Positions 15,320 to 22,977 of a DNA stretch of 64,000 nt are shown piece by piece. Made by a program: the position numbers and the translations under genes. The DNA is from MWBV01 sp043815085 (GTDB lineage Archaea; Nanobdellota; Nanobdellia; Pacearchaeales; GW2011-AR1). The DNA lies in assembly GCA_043815085.1 (NCBI GenBank), contig JBDRJG010000001.1, forward strand, positions 8,081 to 72,080, written 5' to 3'. The notes beneath the pieces were generated by a model. The model was not told the origin of the DNA. It saw only the letters and a list, made by a program, of their open reading frames with translations, and made no database searches. Position 1 is the first letter of the stretch; the number at the start of each line of letters is the position of its first letter.

Positions 15320-16012
15320 ATGGAAGAAAAACAAATTGTAAAATTCAAAAAAGATGAATTTGCCATTCGCGAGTCAATTAAAAAAATGCTTGGCAAAGGA
15401 AAAGTTAGCAAGATTAGAATCGAATACACTCCAGTTGGAGAAAAAGTAATAATCTCAACAAGCAAGCCTGGCTTAATTATCGGAAGAGGAGGGGAAAAAT
15501 TAAATGAGATTACAGAGCATCTAAAGAAAAATTTCAAATTTGAAAATCTGCATATTGAAATTGAAGAAATAACCTCTCCTGAATTTGATGCGCAGATAAT
15601 TGCAGATGATATTGCATTAGGATTGGAGAGATTTGGTCCATTAAAATTTAAGGTAATTGTATATCGAACACTCGAAAGAATAATGAGAGCTGGAGCACTT
15701 GGATGCGAGATAAGATTGGGGGGAAAACTTCCAGGTTCAAGAGCAAAATCATGGAGATTCGCCCAAGGATATTTAATAAAAACAGGAGATGGTGCAAAAG
15801 TTGTGGACAGAGCCCAGTCACGAGCAGAAACAAAACCTGGAACTGTTGGAATAAAAGTAAGTATACTTTCTCCGCATGCAATATTAAAAGATAAAATAGA
15901 CATTAATGAAGAATTAATAAAACAATTAAAGACAAATTCAAAAGAATTAGAGGAAAAATCAATCAAGAAAATAAAAAAATCCCGCAAAAAAATGGGAAGT
16001 AAAAAGAAATGA
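15320..16012 (+). CDS. rps3: 30S ribosomal protein S3 (uS3)
   Basis: 230 residues. A KH domain with GLIIGRGGEKLNEITEHLKK (51-70, GxxG loop) is followed by the S3 C-terminal domain (RAGALGCEIRLGGKLPGSRA, SWRFAQGYLIKTGD). It lines the mRNA entry site. The C-terminus is a lysine-rich tail ending in KSRKKMGSKKK. It overlaps rpl29 by four bases. Family-typical in every visible respect. Confidence 0.97.
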   Translation: MEEKQIVKFKKDEFAIRESIKKMLGKGKVSKIRIEYTPVGEKVIISTSKPGLIIGRGGEKLNEITEHLKKNFKFENLHIEIEEITSPEFDAQIIADDIALGLERFGPLKFKVIVYRTLERIMRAGALGCEIRLGGKLPGSRAKSWRFAQGYLIKTGDGAKVVDRAQSRAETKPGTVGIKVSILSPHAILKDKIDINEELIKQLKTNSKELEEKSIKKIKKSRKKMGSKKK

Positions 16013-16197
16013 AATACAAAGAAATATCAAAAATGACTCAGGAAGAAAGAGACAAAAAGATAAGAGAATTAAAAATGGAACTGATTAAATCTAAGACAAA
16101 AACTTCAAAAACAGGGAATCCTAAACAAATTAAAAAAATAATTGCAAGAATACTAACGTTCAATACCTCTAAATTGGGAGTATTGAAGAACAAATAA
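16009..16197 (+). CDS. rpl29: 50S ribosomal protein L29 (uL29)
   Basis: 62 residues. Two long helices with MTQEERDKKIRELKMELIKS (9-28) and the closing KQIKKIIARILT match L29. It sits at the tunnel exit next to L23. Start codon overlap with rps3 (ATGA) supports translational coupling. The sequence is short but typical. Confidence 0.93.
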   Translation: MKYKEISKMTQEERDKKIRELKMELIKSKTKTSKTGNPKQIKKIIARILTFNTSKLGVLKNK

Positions 16198-16201
16198 AAA
16201 C

Positions 16202-16501
16202 ATGGAAATAGATCCAACAACAGGATTGCCTTTAGAGGCAATAGAATGGGAAAACCTCACAAGGGGTTCGCAAAGGATAACCGTGAAAACAGACAAAAAA
16301 CGATATGGAAAACTCGTGACTGTTATAAGTGGATTTGACAAGGGAGTCGATGTGAAGAAAATCGCAAAAAGTCTGAAAAATGAACTGGCTTGCGGTGGAA
16401 CTTACAAAGACGATAAAATAGAACTCCAAGGAGACCACATGAGAAAAATAAAACCAATTTTGGTAAGACTTGGTTTTGACAACAACTCAGTAGAGGAATA
16501 A
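16202..16501 (+). CDS. Translation initiation factor aIF1 (SUI1 family)
   Basis: 99 residues. The SUI1 fold is visible in RITVKTDKKRYGKLVTVISG (25-44), LKNELACGGTYKDD (57-70) and IELQGDHMRKIKPILVRLGF (72-91), with the conserved CGGT and QGDH motifs. aIF1 monitors start-codon selection on the small subunit. It occupies its normal archaeal place after L29. The RNase P p29 gene (rnp1) that usually follows is absent. Confidence 0.95.
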   Translation: MEIDPTTGLPLEAIEWENLTRGSQRITVKTDKKRYGKLVTVISGFDKGVDVKKIAKSLKNELACGGTYKDDKIELQGDHMRKIKPILVRLGFDNNSVEE

Positions 16502-16517
16502 ACATTCAAAAAACAAA

Positions 16518-16853
16518 ATGGCAAAAAAAGAAAAAACAAAAGTAGAAGCAAGAGAAATAGTTGAAGCTAAAATTGACAGGAGAGTGGGAACCAGGGGGAA
16601 AATATTTGAAGGTATTGTAACTAAAAAATTTCCTAAAAGAGTTGTTATTGAATTTGAGAGAATGATTTATGTAAAAAAATATGAGAGATACGCTAAATTA
16701 AAAACAAAAATACACGCAAGATTGCCTAAAATTCTTGAAAAAGAAATTAATTTAGGTGATTTAATAAGAGTTCATGAATGCAGACCATTGAGCAAAATTA
16801 TACATTTTGTTATTATTTCAAAAGTTAAAGATGCCAAGGAGGTTGGAAAATGA
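16518..16853 (+). CDS. rps17: 30S ribosomal protein S17 (uS17)
   Basis: 111 residues. GKIFEGIVTKKFPKRVVIEF (27-46), KTKIHARLP and GDLIRVHECRPLSKIIHF (81-98) are the S17 OB-fold signature. It binds 16S rRNA in the body of the small subunit. The C-terminal codons overlap the rpl14 start by four bases. It is preceded by only 16 bases with no promoter, so it is cotranscribed with aIF1. Confidence 0.95.
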   Translation: MAKKEKTKVEAREIVEAKIDRRVGTRGKIFEGIVTKKFPKRVVIEFERMIYVKKYERYAKLKTKIHARLPKILEKEINLGDLIRVHECRPLSKIIHFVIISKVKDAKEVGK

Positions 16854-17251
16854 AAGCTATAAGTGCACGGGGAACAGAAGCATTAAATCTTGGGGCAAAT
16901 CTAATTGCAGCAGACAATAGCGGAGCTAAGATTGTTCGACTAGTTTCAGTAAAAAAAGCAAAGGCAAAAAAAGCTAAGCAGGTTGCTGCAAAAATTGCTG
17001 ACTGGGTAAAAGTTTCAGTAAGAAAAGGTGTTCCAGACATGAAAGGAAAAGTTTTCGACGCTGTTATAATAAGGCAAAAAAAACCATATAGAAGATTGAA
17101 TGGGGAAAGGGTTGGATTTGAAGACAATGCAGTTGCAATATTAAAGGACGATAAAGGAAATCCAAAAGGAACTCGAATTAAAGGGCCAATTGCAAGGGAG
17201 GTTCAGGAGAGATGGGTGCAAGTTGCCAAAATCGCTTCAATAGTATATTAA
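16850..17251 (+). CDS. rpl14: 50S ribosomal protein L14 (uL14)
   Basis: 133 residues. LIAADNSGAKIVRLVSV (18-34), VSVRKGVPDMKGKVFDAVII and RVGFEDNAVAILKDDKGNPK are diagnostic. L14 lies at the subunit interface and contacts h14 of 16S rRNA. It is spaced one base from rpl24. No departures from the archaeal form were noticed. Confidence 0.97.
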   Translation: MKAISARGTEALNLGANLIAADNSGAKIVRLVSVKKAKAKKAKQVAAKIADWVKVSVRKGVPDMKGKVFDAVIIRQKKPYRRLNGERVGFEDNAVAILKDDKGNPKGTRIKGPIAREVQERWVQVAKIASIVY

Positions 17252-17252
17252 A

Positions 17253-17690
17253 ATGAAAAAGAAATTTTCAAAACACTGGAAAGCAAGTTCTCAGCCGAGA
17301 AAACAAAGAAAGTACAGAGCGAATGCCCCAATCCATCTCAGAAAAAAGTTTGTGAGTATAAATTTGTCAAAAGAACTTAGAAAAAAAGAAGGAAAAAGAA
17401 ATCTTCCAGTTATAAAAAATGATAAAGTAAAAATATGTAGAGGAAAATTTAAAGGGAAGGAAGGAAAGGTTCTTGAAGTTAATTTAAAAAGAGCAAAAAT
17501 TATTGTTGAAGGAATTCAGGTTAAAAAGATGGACGGCTCAAAAGCGAATGTAAAAATGCAACCTTCAAATTTGCAAATTATTGAACTTGTTGAAAGAAAA
17601 AAGAAGCAAATTAAAGAAAATAAAAAAAGTGAGAAAAAAACTATTAAAAAGGAAACAAAAGATAAAACTAAACTGGAGGAGAAAAAATGA
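17253..17690 (+). CDS. rpl24: 50S ribosomal protein L24 (uL24)
   Basis: 145 residues. KHWKASSQPRKQRKYRANAP (7-26) and the KOW motif in KVKICRGKFKGKEGKVLEVN (57-76) mark archaeal L24. The last 35 residues are a K/E-rich low-complexity tail, which adds to the run of lysine-rich tails seen across this operon. It overlaps the S4e start by four bases. Confidence 0.95.
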   Translation: MKKKFSKHWKASSQPRKQRKYRANAPIHLRKKFVSINLSKELRKKEGKRNLPVIKNDKVKICRGKFKGKEGKVLEVNLKRAKIIVEGIQVKKMDGSKANVKMQPSNLQIIELVERKKKQIKENKKSEKKTIKKETKDKTKLEEKK

Positions 17691-18337
17691 GTCATCTAAA
17701 AAGACAATCAGTACCAAAAAGCTGGCCTATACCAAGAAAAGGGACTACTTTTGTGGTTAAACCAAATTTTGGATTTTCAAAAGGAATGCCCCTATTGATT
17801 ATTCTAAGAGACATGCTAAAAATAGCCAAAGACAGAAAAGAAGTGAAAAAAGCTATTCATTTTAAGAGCATATTGGTAAATGGAAGAGAAGCGAGAGACG
17901 AAAGAGAAGGCATATTGTTATTTGATGTCATAACAATTGTTCCATCTAAAAAAAATTATAGACTTACTCTCTCTACAAAAGGAAAATTTGAATTGAAAGA
18001 AATAAAAGAAAATGAAGCAAGTTCTAAAATAGCAAAAATTATAGGAAAAAAGATTCTAAAAGGAAAGAAAGTTCAATTAAATTTAAGTGATGGGAGAAAT
18101 TTCCTTTCAGATGCAAAGTGTAGAACAAATGATTCGGTTCTTATTAATTTTAAAAAGAAAAAAATTGAAAAATGTCTTTTTCTAAGGGAAAACTCAAATG
18201 TATTTGTTTTTGCTGGAAAACATTCAGGAACAGCCGGTAAAATTGAGAAAATCAATGAAGAAAAGAAAATGGCAAGTATAGAAAAGGGTAATGAAAAAAT
18301 TAATGTTTTAATTAAACAGTTTATGGTAATTGAATAA
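17687..18337 (+). CDS. rps4e: 30S ribosomal protein S4e
   Basis: 216 residues. It has the three S4e modules: an N-terminal HLKRQSVPKSWPIPRKGTTF (3-22), an S4-like RNA-binding domain with VKKAIHFKSILVNGREARDE (54-73), and a C-terminal KOW region (VFVFAGKHSGTAGKIEKI). S4e occurs only in archaea and eukaryotes, so it is a strong domain-of-life marker. At 216 residues it is shorter than the usual 235-245. Confidence 0.95.
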   Translation: MSHLKRQSVPKSWPIPRKGTTFVVKPNFGFSKGMPLLIILRDMLKIAKDRKEVKKAIHFKSILVNGREARDEREGILLFDVITIVPSKKNYRLTLSTKGKFELKEIKENEASSKIAKIIGKKILKGKKVQLNLSDGRNFLSDAKCRTNDSVLINFKKKKIEKCLFLRENSNVFVFAGKHSGTAGKIEKINEEKKMASIEKGNEKINVLIKQFMVIE

Positions 18338-18338
18338 A

Positions 18339-18878
18339 ATGAAAGAAAAATCAAAATTAATTAAAGAGAGAGAAAACGAAAAGGAAAACCCAATGAGAAA
18401 AATAAAAATTGAAAAAATAACTCTAAGTGTAGGCGGAACCGGAGAAACCCTTGAAAAAGGCTTCAAACTTTTGAAGTTCCTGACAGGAAGAACCCCTGCA
18501 AAAATGAAATCTAGAAAAAGAATTCCAACTCTTGGAGTTAGGCCCGGACTTGAAATTGGGGCAGTTGTTACAATTAGGAAAAATGCAGGAGAATTTTTGA
18601 AGAGACTATTAAATACATTCGATAATGTTTTAAGAAAAAAACAAATAAGTGAAAATAATTTTTCATTTGGAATAAAAGAGTATATAGAAATACCGGGAAC
18701 TGAATATCAAAGAGAGATTGGAATTATGGGGTTGGATGTAAGTGTGATATTTAAAAGAACAGGAAGAAGAGTGAGATTGAAAAAAATAAAGGGGGGGAAA
18801 GTTCCTAAAAAACAAATGATTTCAAAAGAAGAAATAATTAAATTTATGGAAGAGACTTTCTCTACGGGGTTTATATAA
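18339..18878 (+). CDS. rpl5: 50S ribosomal protein L5 (uL5)
   Basis: 179 residues from the ATG at 18339, one base after the S4e stop; a TTG at 18330 would overlap S4e. The L5 domain begins near residue 19 with PMRKIKIEKITLSVGG and shows KSRKRIPTLGVRPGLEIGA and the later GIKEYIEIPGTEYQREIGIMG. It binds 5S rRNA. The 18-residue charged N-terminal extension is unusual; the ATG at 18393 would give the standard start. Confidence 0.95.
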   Translation: MKEKSKLIKERENEKENPMRKIKIEKITLSVGGTGETLEKGFKLLKFLTGRTPAKMKSRKRIPTLGVRPGLEIGAVVTIRKNAGEFLKRLLNTFDNVLRKKQISENNFSFGIKEYIEIPGTEYQREIGIMGLDVSVIFKRTGRRVRLKKIKGGKVPKKQMISKEEIIKFMEETFSTGFI

Positions 18879-19108
18879 TGACCGCGAGTGATTGGAAAAA
18901 AATATTGAAACAGCTCGATGCTAAACCAGTTATAAAACAGAAATATATAAAACATAATAAACCGAGAGAAAGAAAGACAGGAATTGCTGCCAAAAAATGC
19001 GAGAGATGCGGAAGATTTGGAGCACATATAAAATCATACGGATTAAATTTATGTCGACACTGCGTTAGAGGAATAGCAGTTGAAATCGGCTTTCAAAAAT
19101 ACAGTTAA
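18878..19108 (+). CDS. rps14: 30S ribosomal protein S14, zinc-binding form (uS14)
   Basis: 76 residues. The C-terminal half has CERCGRFGAHIKSYGLNLCR followed by HC, giving the C-x2-C...C-x2-C zinc ribbon. An extra 25-residue N-terminal part (MTASDWKKILKQLDAKPVIK) is longer than the usual 50-55 residue archaeal protein. It shares one base with the L5 stop. The next gene is an orphan rather than rps8. Confidence 0.95.
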   Translation: MTASDWKKILKQLDAKPVIKQKYIKHNKPRERKTGIAAKKCERCGRFGAHIKSYGLNLCRHCVRGIAVEIGFQKYS

Positions 19109-19109
19109 A

Positions 19110-19499
19110 ATGGAAACAACAACAGAAATAAAAAATAATGAAAAAGAATATATGAAAGAAATAGATTTCCTTGGGGTGTTACAATTTCAATATTGGATAA
19201 ATAAAAAATTATGTAGAGATAATCCAAATAAAGATTATGTCTTCTTAGATGAAGGACTGGGTAAAGGAGAATTTGTTAAATTGATTAAAGAAGGAGAAAA
19301 AATTATGGTAAAAACTTTTGATATTAAGGGTTATGGTGATTTAGAAGGAAATCTAATTGAGGTTAAAACAGTAAAACAAGGGTACCCCTTAAGTGTATCT
19401 GTTTATAGAAATTTTGATAAAACAAAAGATTCTAAGAAACAACAAATTTATTATGATGCTCTTAAGAAATCTAAATTTTATAATGGAGTTAAAAACTAA
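19110..19499 (+). CDS. Orphan protein inserted between S14 and S8
   Basis: 129 residues from the ATG at 19110, one base after the S14 stop; an earlier ATG at 19080 lies within rps14. The protein is mixed alpha/beta and charged, with segments DFLGVLQFQYWINKKLCRDN (15-34) and KGEFVKLIKEGEKIMVKTFD. No family was recognised. It ends one base before rps8, so it is a precise insertion in the spc operon. Only an 8-base AGTTAAAA match was noticed at the two junctions, which is not convincing as a repeat. Confidence 0.62.
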   Translation: METTTEIKNNEKEYMKEIDFLGVLQFQYWINKKLCRDNPNKDYVFLDEGLGKGEFVKLIKEGEKIMVKTFDIKGYGDLEGNLIEVKTVKQGYPLSVSVYRNFDKTKDSKKQQIYYDALKKSKFYNGVKN

Positions 19500-19500
19500 A

Positions 19501-19881
19501 ATGTCACACGATGTAGTTGCAGACGCACTAAACATGATAAAGAATGCTCAAAAAGCTAGAAATGATACTGTTAGAATAGATAGAATCTCAAATCTACTTA
19601 TAGAAATTCTTAAAATTATGAAACAGGAAAAAGCAATCAAGAAGTATAAGATTGATGCTAAGGAAAAATCAATAATGCTCACAATTGGAGAACTTGCTGA
19701 ATGCAAGGCAATAAAGCCAAGATTCAGTTGCGATAAAAATCAAATAGAAAAATACAGAAGAAGATATCTGCCATCGAGAAATCTGGGAACTTTAATAATC
19801 TCCACAAACAAAGGATTAATGACCCATAAAGAAGCTCAAACTGAAAATGCGGGGGGTTGCTTAATTGCATATTTTTATTAA
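19501..19881 (+). CDS. rps8: 30S ribosomal protein S8 (uS8)
   Basis: 126 residues from the ATG at 19501 (MSHDVVADALNMIKNAQKAR); longer readings start in the orphan's last codons. RRRYLPSRNLGTLIISTNKG and the end MTHKEAQTENAGGCLIAYFY are typical of archaeal S8. It is a primary 16S rRNA-binding protein. One base separates it from rpl6. Confidence 0.97.
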   Translation: MSHDVVADALNMIKNAQKARNDTVRIDRISNLLIEILKIMKQEKAIKKYKIDAKEKSIMLTIGELAECKAIKPRFSCDKNQIEKYRRRYLPSRNLGTLIISTNKGLMTHKEAQTENAGGCLIAYFY

Positions 19882-19882
19882 A

Positions 19883-20428
19883 ATGGTCAGAAAAAATTTA
19901 CTGCAAGAAATTGAAATTCCAGAAAATGTTGAGATTGGGATAAATGGAAAAGAAATCTCGGTTAAAGGACCTGAAGGAGAAAATATAAGGAAATTTGATA
20001 TTGAAAAAATTAAAATTGAGAAAAAAGATGGAAAAATAATAATTGAACATCCTTCAGCTACAAAAAAGGAAAAAAGGAAAATTAATACGATAATTGCACA
20101 TCTAAAAAACATGATTCGGGGAGTTCAGAAAAAATTTGAATATAAGCTGAAAATATGCGCGGTTCATTTTCCAATAACAATTGAGATTAAAGGGAATAAA
20201 GTATTAATTAAAAATTTTCTCGGAGAAAAAACACCAAGAAAATGTTCTATCCCGGAAGGGGCGGAGATAGAAATTAATAAAGATATTATAACCACAAAAT
20301 CAGTGAACAGAGAAATTGCAGGACAGGCTGCTGCTAATTTCGAGGCTGCAACAAGAGTAAGAAACAGAGATAGGAGAGTTTTCCAGGATGGAATTTTCAT
20401 AATCAATAAAATAGGAAAAGAGATATAA
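19883..20428 (+). CDS. rpl6: 50S ribosomal protein L6 (uL6)
   Basis: 181 residues from the ATG at 19883. Two tandem L6 domains are visible: ENVEIGINGKEISVKGPEGE (15-34) and, later, FPITIEIKGNKVLIKNFLGE, with a conserved C-terminal AAANFEAATRVRNRDRRVFQ. It lies near the sarcin-ricin loop. An upstream in-frame ATG (19865) overlaps rps8 and is less likely. Confidence 0.96.
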   Translation: MVRKNLLQEIEIPENVEIGINGKEISVKGPEGENIRKFDIEKIKIEKKDGKIIIEHPSATKKEKRKINTIIAHLKNMIRGVQKKFEYKLKICAVHFPITIEIKGNKVLIKNFLGEKTPRKCSIPEGAEIEINKDIITTKSVNREIAGQAAANFEAATRVRNRDRRVFQDGIFIINKIGKEI

Positions 20429-20429
20429 A

Positions 20430-20840
20430 ATGGCAGAGAGAAAAAGACCCAAATTTTTAAGAAGGACTTCAGTAAGATTGTCTAAATTAGGGAAAAAAAG
20501 AAAGAAAAAACAAATCTGGAGAAGACCCACTGGCAGAGATAATAAAATGAGAGAAAAAAGAAGAGGAAAGCCCGCTACTGTGAGCACGGGATATTCTACA
20601 GAAAAGAGTATTAAAGGAAAAATAAATGGAAAAACTCCTGTATTTGTAAAAAATATTGAAGAACTTAAAAATATAGGGAAAAATCAGATAGTAACTCTTG
20701 GAAAAATAGGAAAAAAGAAAAAAATTGAAATTGCAAAAAAGGCAAGAGAATTGAAAATTGAAATTGCAAATTTAAATATTAAAAAGTTCCTTAGGAAAAA
20801 CGACAAGAAGACAGAAAATAAACAGGAGAATAAAAAATGA
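20430..20840 (+). CDS. rpl32e: 50S ribosomal protein L32e
   Basis: 136 residues. PKFLRRTSVRLSKLGKKRKK (7-26), IWRRPTGRDNKMREKRRGKP (29-48) and VFVKNIEELKNIG are diagnostic of L32e, which is restricted to archaea and eukaryotes. The C-terminus ends in a short K/N/E-rich tail. It overlaps rpl19e by four bases. Confidence 0.95.
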   Translation: MAERKRPKFLRRTSVRLSKLGKKRKKKQIWRRPTGRDNKMREKRRGKPATVSTGYSTEKSIKGKINGKTPVFVKNIEELKNIGKNQIVTLGKIGKKKKIEIAKKARELKIEIANLNIKKFLRKNDKKTENKQENKK

Positions 20841-21274
20841 ACCTGAGAGCTAAAAAACAACTTGCTGCAAAGACTTTCGGAATTGGAAAAGAAAGGGTTC
20901 TTTTCATAGAAGAAAGATTAGATGAAATTAAAGAAGCAATAACAAAGCAGGATATGAGGGATTTATACAGGGATGGAGCAATAAAAATCAAAGAAATTAA
21001 AGGAAGAAAAAAGATAAAAACAAAGAAAAGAAAGAGAAGTGCTGGAAATATTAGAAAAAATGTGAATGTAAGAAAAAGGAATTATGTCATACTTACTAGA
21101 AAACTAAGAAAATATGCTAAAGATTTGAAGAATAGAGGAGAATTAGACAAGAATAAAATAAAAGAAATAAGGAAAAAAATAAGAAACAAAACATTTAGAA
21201 GTAAGGCTCATATGAAAGAGCAAATAGGAGAAAACAAACATGAAAGTCCAAAAACGAAGAAGAAGAGAAAATAA
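20837..21274 (+). CDS. rpl19e: 50S ribosomal protein L19e
   Basis: 145 residues. MNLRAKKQLAAKTFGIGKER, a central IKEIKGRKKIKTKKRKRSAG region and the Y-K-D-L helix match L19e. It forms an intersubunit bridge. Its last 35 bases overlap the rpl18 start in another frame, a longer overlap than elsewhere in the operon. Confidence 0.95.
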   Translation: MNLRAKKQLAAKTFGIGKERVLFIEERLDEIKEAITKQDMRDLYRDGAIKIKEIKGRKKIKTKKRKRSAGNIRKNVNVRKRNYVILTRKLRKYAKDLKNRGELDKNKIKEIRKKIRNKTFRSKAHMKEQIGENKHESPKTKKKRK

Positions 21275-21728
21275 GACAGATTATCTAAAAAGATTGAAAC
21301 TGCTCAAAGGAGAAAAACCCAGAATAGTATTTAGAAAAACAAATAGATATATTCTCGCCCAATATATTATTAGTAAAGAAGCTCAGGATAAGGTGTTGGT
21401 TGGAATGAATTCTAAAGAATTGAACAATTATGGCTGGCCAAAGAATGCACAAGGAAGTTTGAAATCTATTACAGCTTCATATTTAATTGGATATCTAATA
21501 GGCAAAAAAATTTCTGCAAAAAAATTAGAGAATCCTATTTTAGATAGTGGAATGAATAGGGTCTTGCACAAAAATAAAATTTATGCTTTCCTCAAGGGAT
21601 TGATTGATTCTGAAGTTAAAATTAGCTGTAAAAAGGAATTATTTCCAGAAGAATCTAGAATAAAAGGAGAACATCTAAAATCTAAAATCCCTTTTCAAGA
21701 AATTAAATCAAAGATGGAAAAATTGTAG
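21240..21728 (+). CDS. rpl18: 50S ribosomal protein L18 (uL18)
   Basis: 162 residues. RRRENKTDYLKRLKLLKGEK and PRIVFRKTNRYILAQYI at the start, followed by ASYLIGYLIGKK and VLHKNKIYAFLKGLIDSEV, are the archaeal 5S-rRNA-binding L18 pattern. It is shorter than typical archaeal L18 (about 190 residues), lacking part of the C-terminus. Its final codons (MEKL) are followed by a 32-codon ORF rather than directly by rps5. Confidence 0.94.
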   Translation: MKVQKRRRRENKTDYLKRLKLLKGEKPRIVFRKTNRYILAQYIISKEAQDKVLVGMNSKELNNYGWPKNAQGSLKSITASYLIGYLIGKKISAKKLENPILDSGMNRVLHKNKIYAFLKGLIDSEVKISCKKELFPEESRIKGEHLKSKIPFQEIKSKMEKL

Positions 21729-21730
21729 AA

Positions 21731-21829
21731 ATGAAAATAAGAAATTTTCTAAGTCCTCATAAATTCTGGATACAAAATCAAGAAAAAAATTTGCATTTAG
21801 AAATAAATGCTCAAGGAGATTTTGCATAA
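21731..21829 (+). CDS. 32-residue ORF between L18 and S5
   Basis: ATG at 21731, two bases after the rpl18 stop, opens 32 codons (MKIRNFLSPHKFWIQNQEKN at the start) that end in TAATG, sharing a base with the rps5 ATG. Tight spacing on both sides suggests real translation, but 32 codons can arise by chance. The 9 bases ATGGAAAAA occur at both edges (21714 and 21829), a possible trace of junction duplication. No homology was recognised. Confidence 0.4.
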   Translation: MKIRNFLSPHKFWIQNQEKNLHLEINAQGDFA

Positions 21830-22617
21830 TGGAAAAAGAATTAGAAAAAAAAGGAATTGAAAAAGAAGAAGACGAGTACGCTGAAATTCCTGAAAAAGTC
21901 CTTGATGTTAAAGATTTAAAAGAACTCGAACTTATGAATAAAAACAAAGCACCAGAGGAAAAGAAAGAAGGAGCAAGCGGATCCTGGATTCCTAAAACCC
22001 GTCTAGGAATTGAGGTTAAATCCGGAAAAATAAAAAATATTGATGAAATTCTAAAATTAAATAGAAAAATCCTTGAAGTTGAAATTGTGGATTATCTTCT
22101 AAACACTAAAACAGATTTACTTTCAATTGGACAATCAAAAGGAAAATTCGGAGGAGGGAAAAGAAGAGCGTGGAGACAAACTCAAAGAAAAAAGAAAGAG
22201 GGAAATGTTCCAACATTTTCTGCAATGGCTGTTGCAGGCGATGAAAACGGACACATTGGAATAGGTTATGGAAAATCGATGGAGACTCTTCCTGCTCGAG
22301 ATAAAGCGACACGAAAAGCAAAATTAAATATAATAAAAATAAAGAGAGCGTGTTCAGGATTTGACTGTGACTGCCAAGAATTACACACTGTTCCATTTAA
22401 GGTAACTGGAAAAGCCGGAAGTGTGAGAGTAACCCTCATACCTGCCTCTCAAGGAACAGGACTAGTTGTTGCAAATGAACTAAAAAAGATATTAAAACTT
22501 GCAGGAATTAAAGATGTTTACAGTAAAACATCTGGAAAAGTGAGAACAACATTTAATTTAGCCAAGGCCTGCATGGGTGCTTTGGAGAAGACAACCTCAA
22601 TGGAGAATAGAGAATGA
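21829..22617 (+). CDS. rps5: 30S ribosomal protein S5 (uS5)
   Basis: 262 residues. About 45 charged N-terminal residues precede the core, which has WIPKTRLGIEVKSGKI, FSAMAVAGDENGHIGIGYGK and VRVTLIPASQGTGLVVANEL. The archaeal cysteine-containing segment (CSGFDCDCQELHTVPFKV) is present. It contributes to the mRNA entry channel and decoding fidelity. It overlaps rpl30 by four bases. Confidence 0.96.
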   Translation: MEKELEKKGIEKEEDEYAEIPEKVLDVKDLKELELMNKNKAPEEKKEGASGSWIPKTRLGIEVKSGKIKNIDEILKLNRKILEVEIVDYLLNTKTDLLSIGQSKGKFGGGKRRAWRQTQRKKKEGNVPTFSAMAVAGDENGHIGIGYGKSMETLPARDKATRKAKLNIIKIKRACSGFDCDCQELHTVPFKVTGKAGSVRVTLIPASQGTGLVVANELKKILKLAGIKDVYSKTSGKVRTTFNLAKACMGALEKTTSMENRE

Positions 22618-22976
22618 TATGCATAATTAGAATAAAAGGGCAAGTTGGATTAAGAAGAGATATAGTTGAAACATTGAATCGACTTAGATTGAGAAGAAAA
22701 TATTCTTGTATTGTTTTGGAAAAGCCAAATGAAATTCAATTGGGAATGATAAAAAAATTGAGAGATTTTATTGCTTATGGAGAAATTAGCAAAGATACAT
22801 ATAAAGAACTAATAAAGAAAAGAGGGATTAAGGATAAAAATGGAAATCTAAAACCTTTTTTTAGACTACACCCCCCTAGAAAAGGAATTGAATCTAAAAA
22901 GCATTTCGGAGTTGGAAAAGGTGTTTTAGGAAATAATGGTGAAAAAATAAATGATTTAGTATTAAGGATGTTGTAA
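22614..22976 (+). CDS. rpl30: 50S ribosomal protein L30 (uL30)
   Basis: 120 residues. IIRIKGQVGLRRDIVETLNR (4-23) is the L30 signature, and FRLHPPRKGIESKKHFG is the archaeal C-terminal segment. The usual archaeal length is about 150, so the middle is condensed. It starts in the rps5 stop (ATGA) and ends one base before rpl15. Confidence 0.94.
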   Translation: MICIIRIKGQVGLRRDIVETLNRLRLRRKYSCIVLEKPNEIQLGMIKKLRDFIAYGEISKDTYKELIKKRGIKDKNGNLKPFFRLHPPRKGIESKKHFGVGKGVLGNNGEKINDLVLRML

Positions 22977-22977
22977 A

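Noticed and set aside
15307..15987. 226-codon minus-strand ORF
   Set aside because: It mirrors rps3 in frame; long antisense ORFs arise from AT-rich codon use. S3 motifs on the plus strand are clear.
19100..19510. Direct repeat around the S14-S8 orphan
   Set aside because: The 8-base AGTTAAAA match is too short to count as a repeat in an AT-rich operon.
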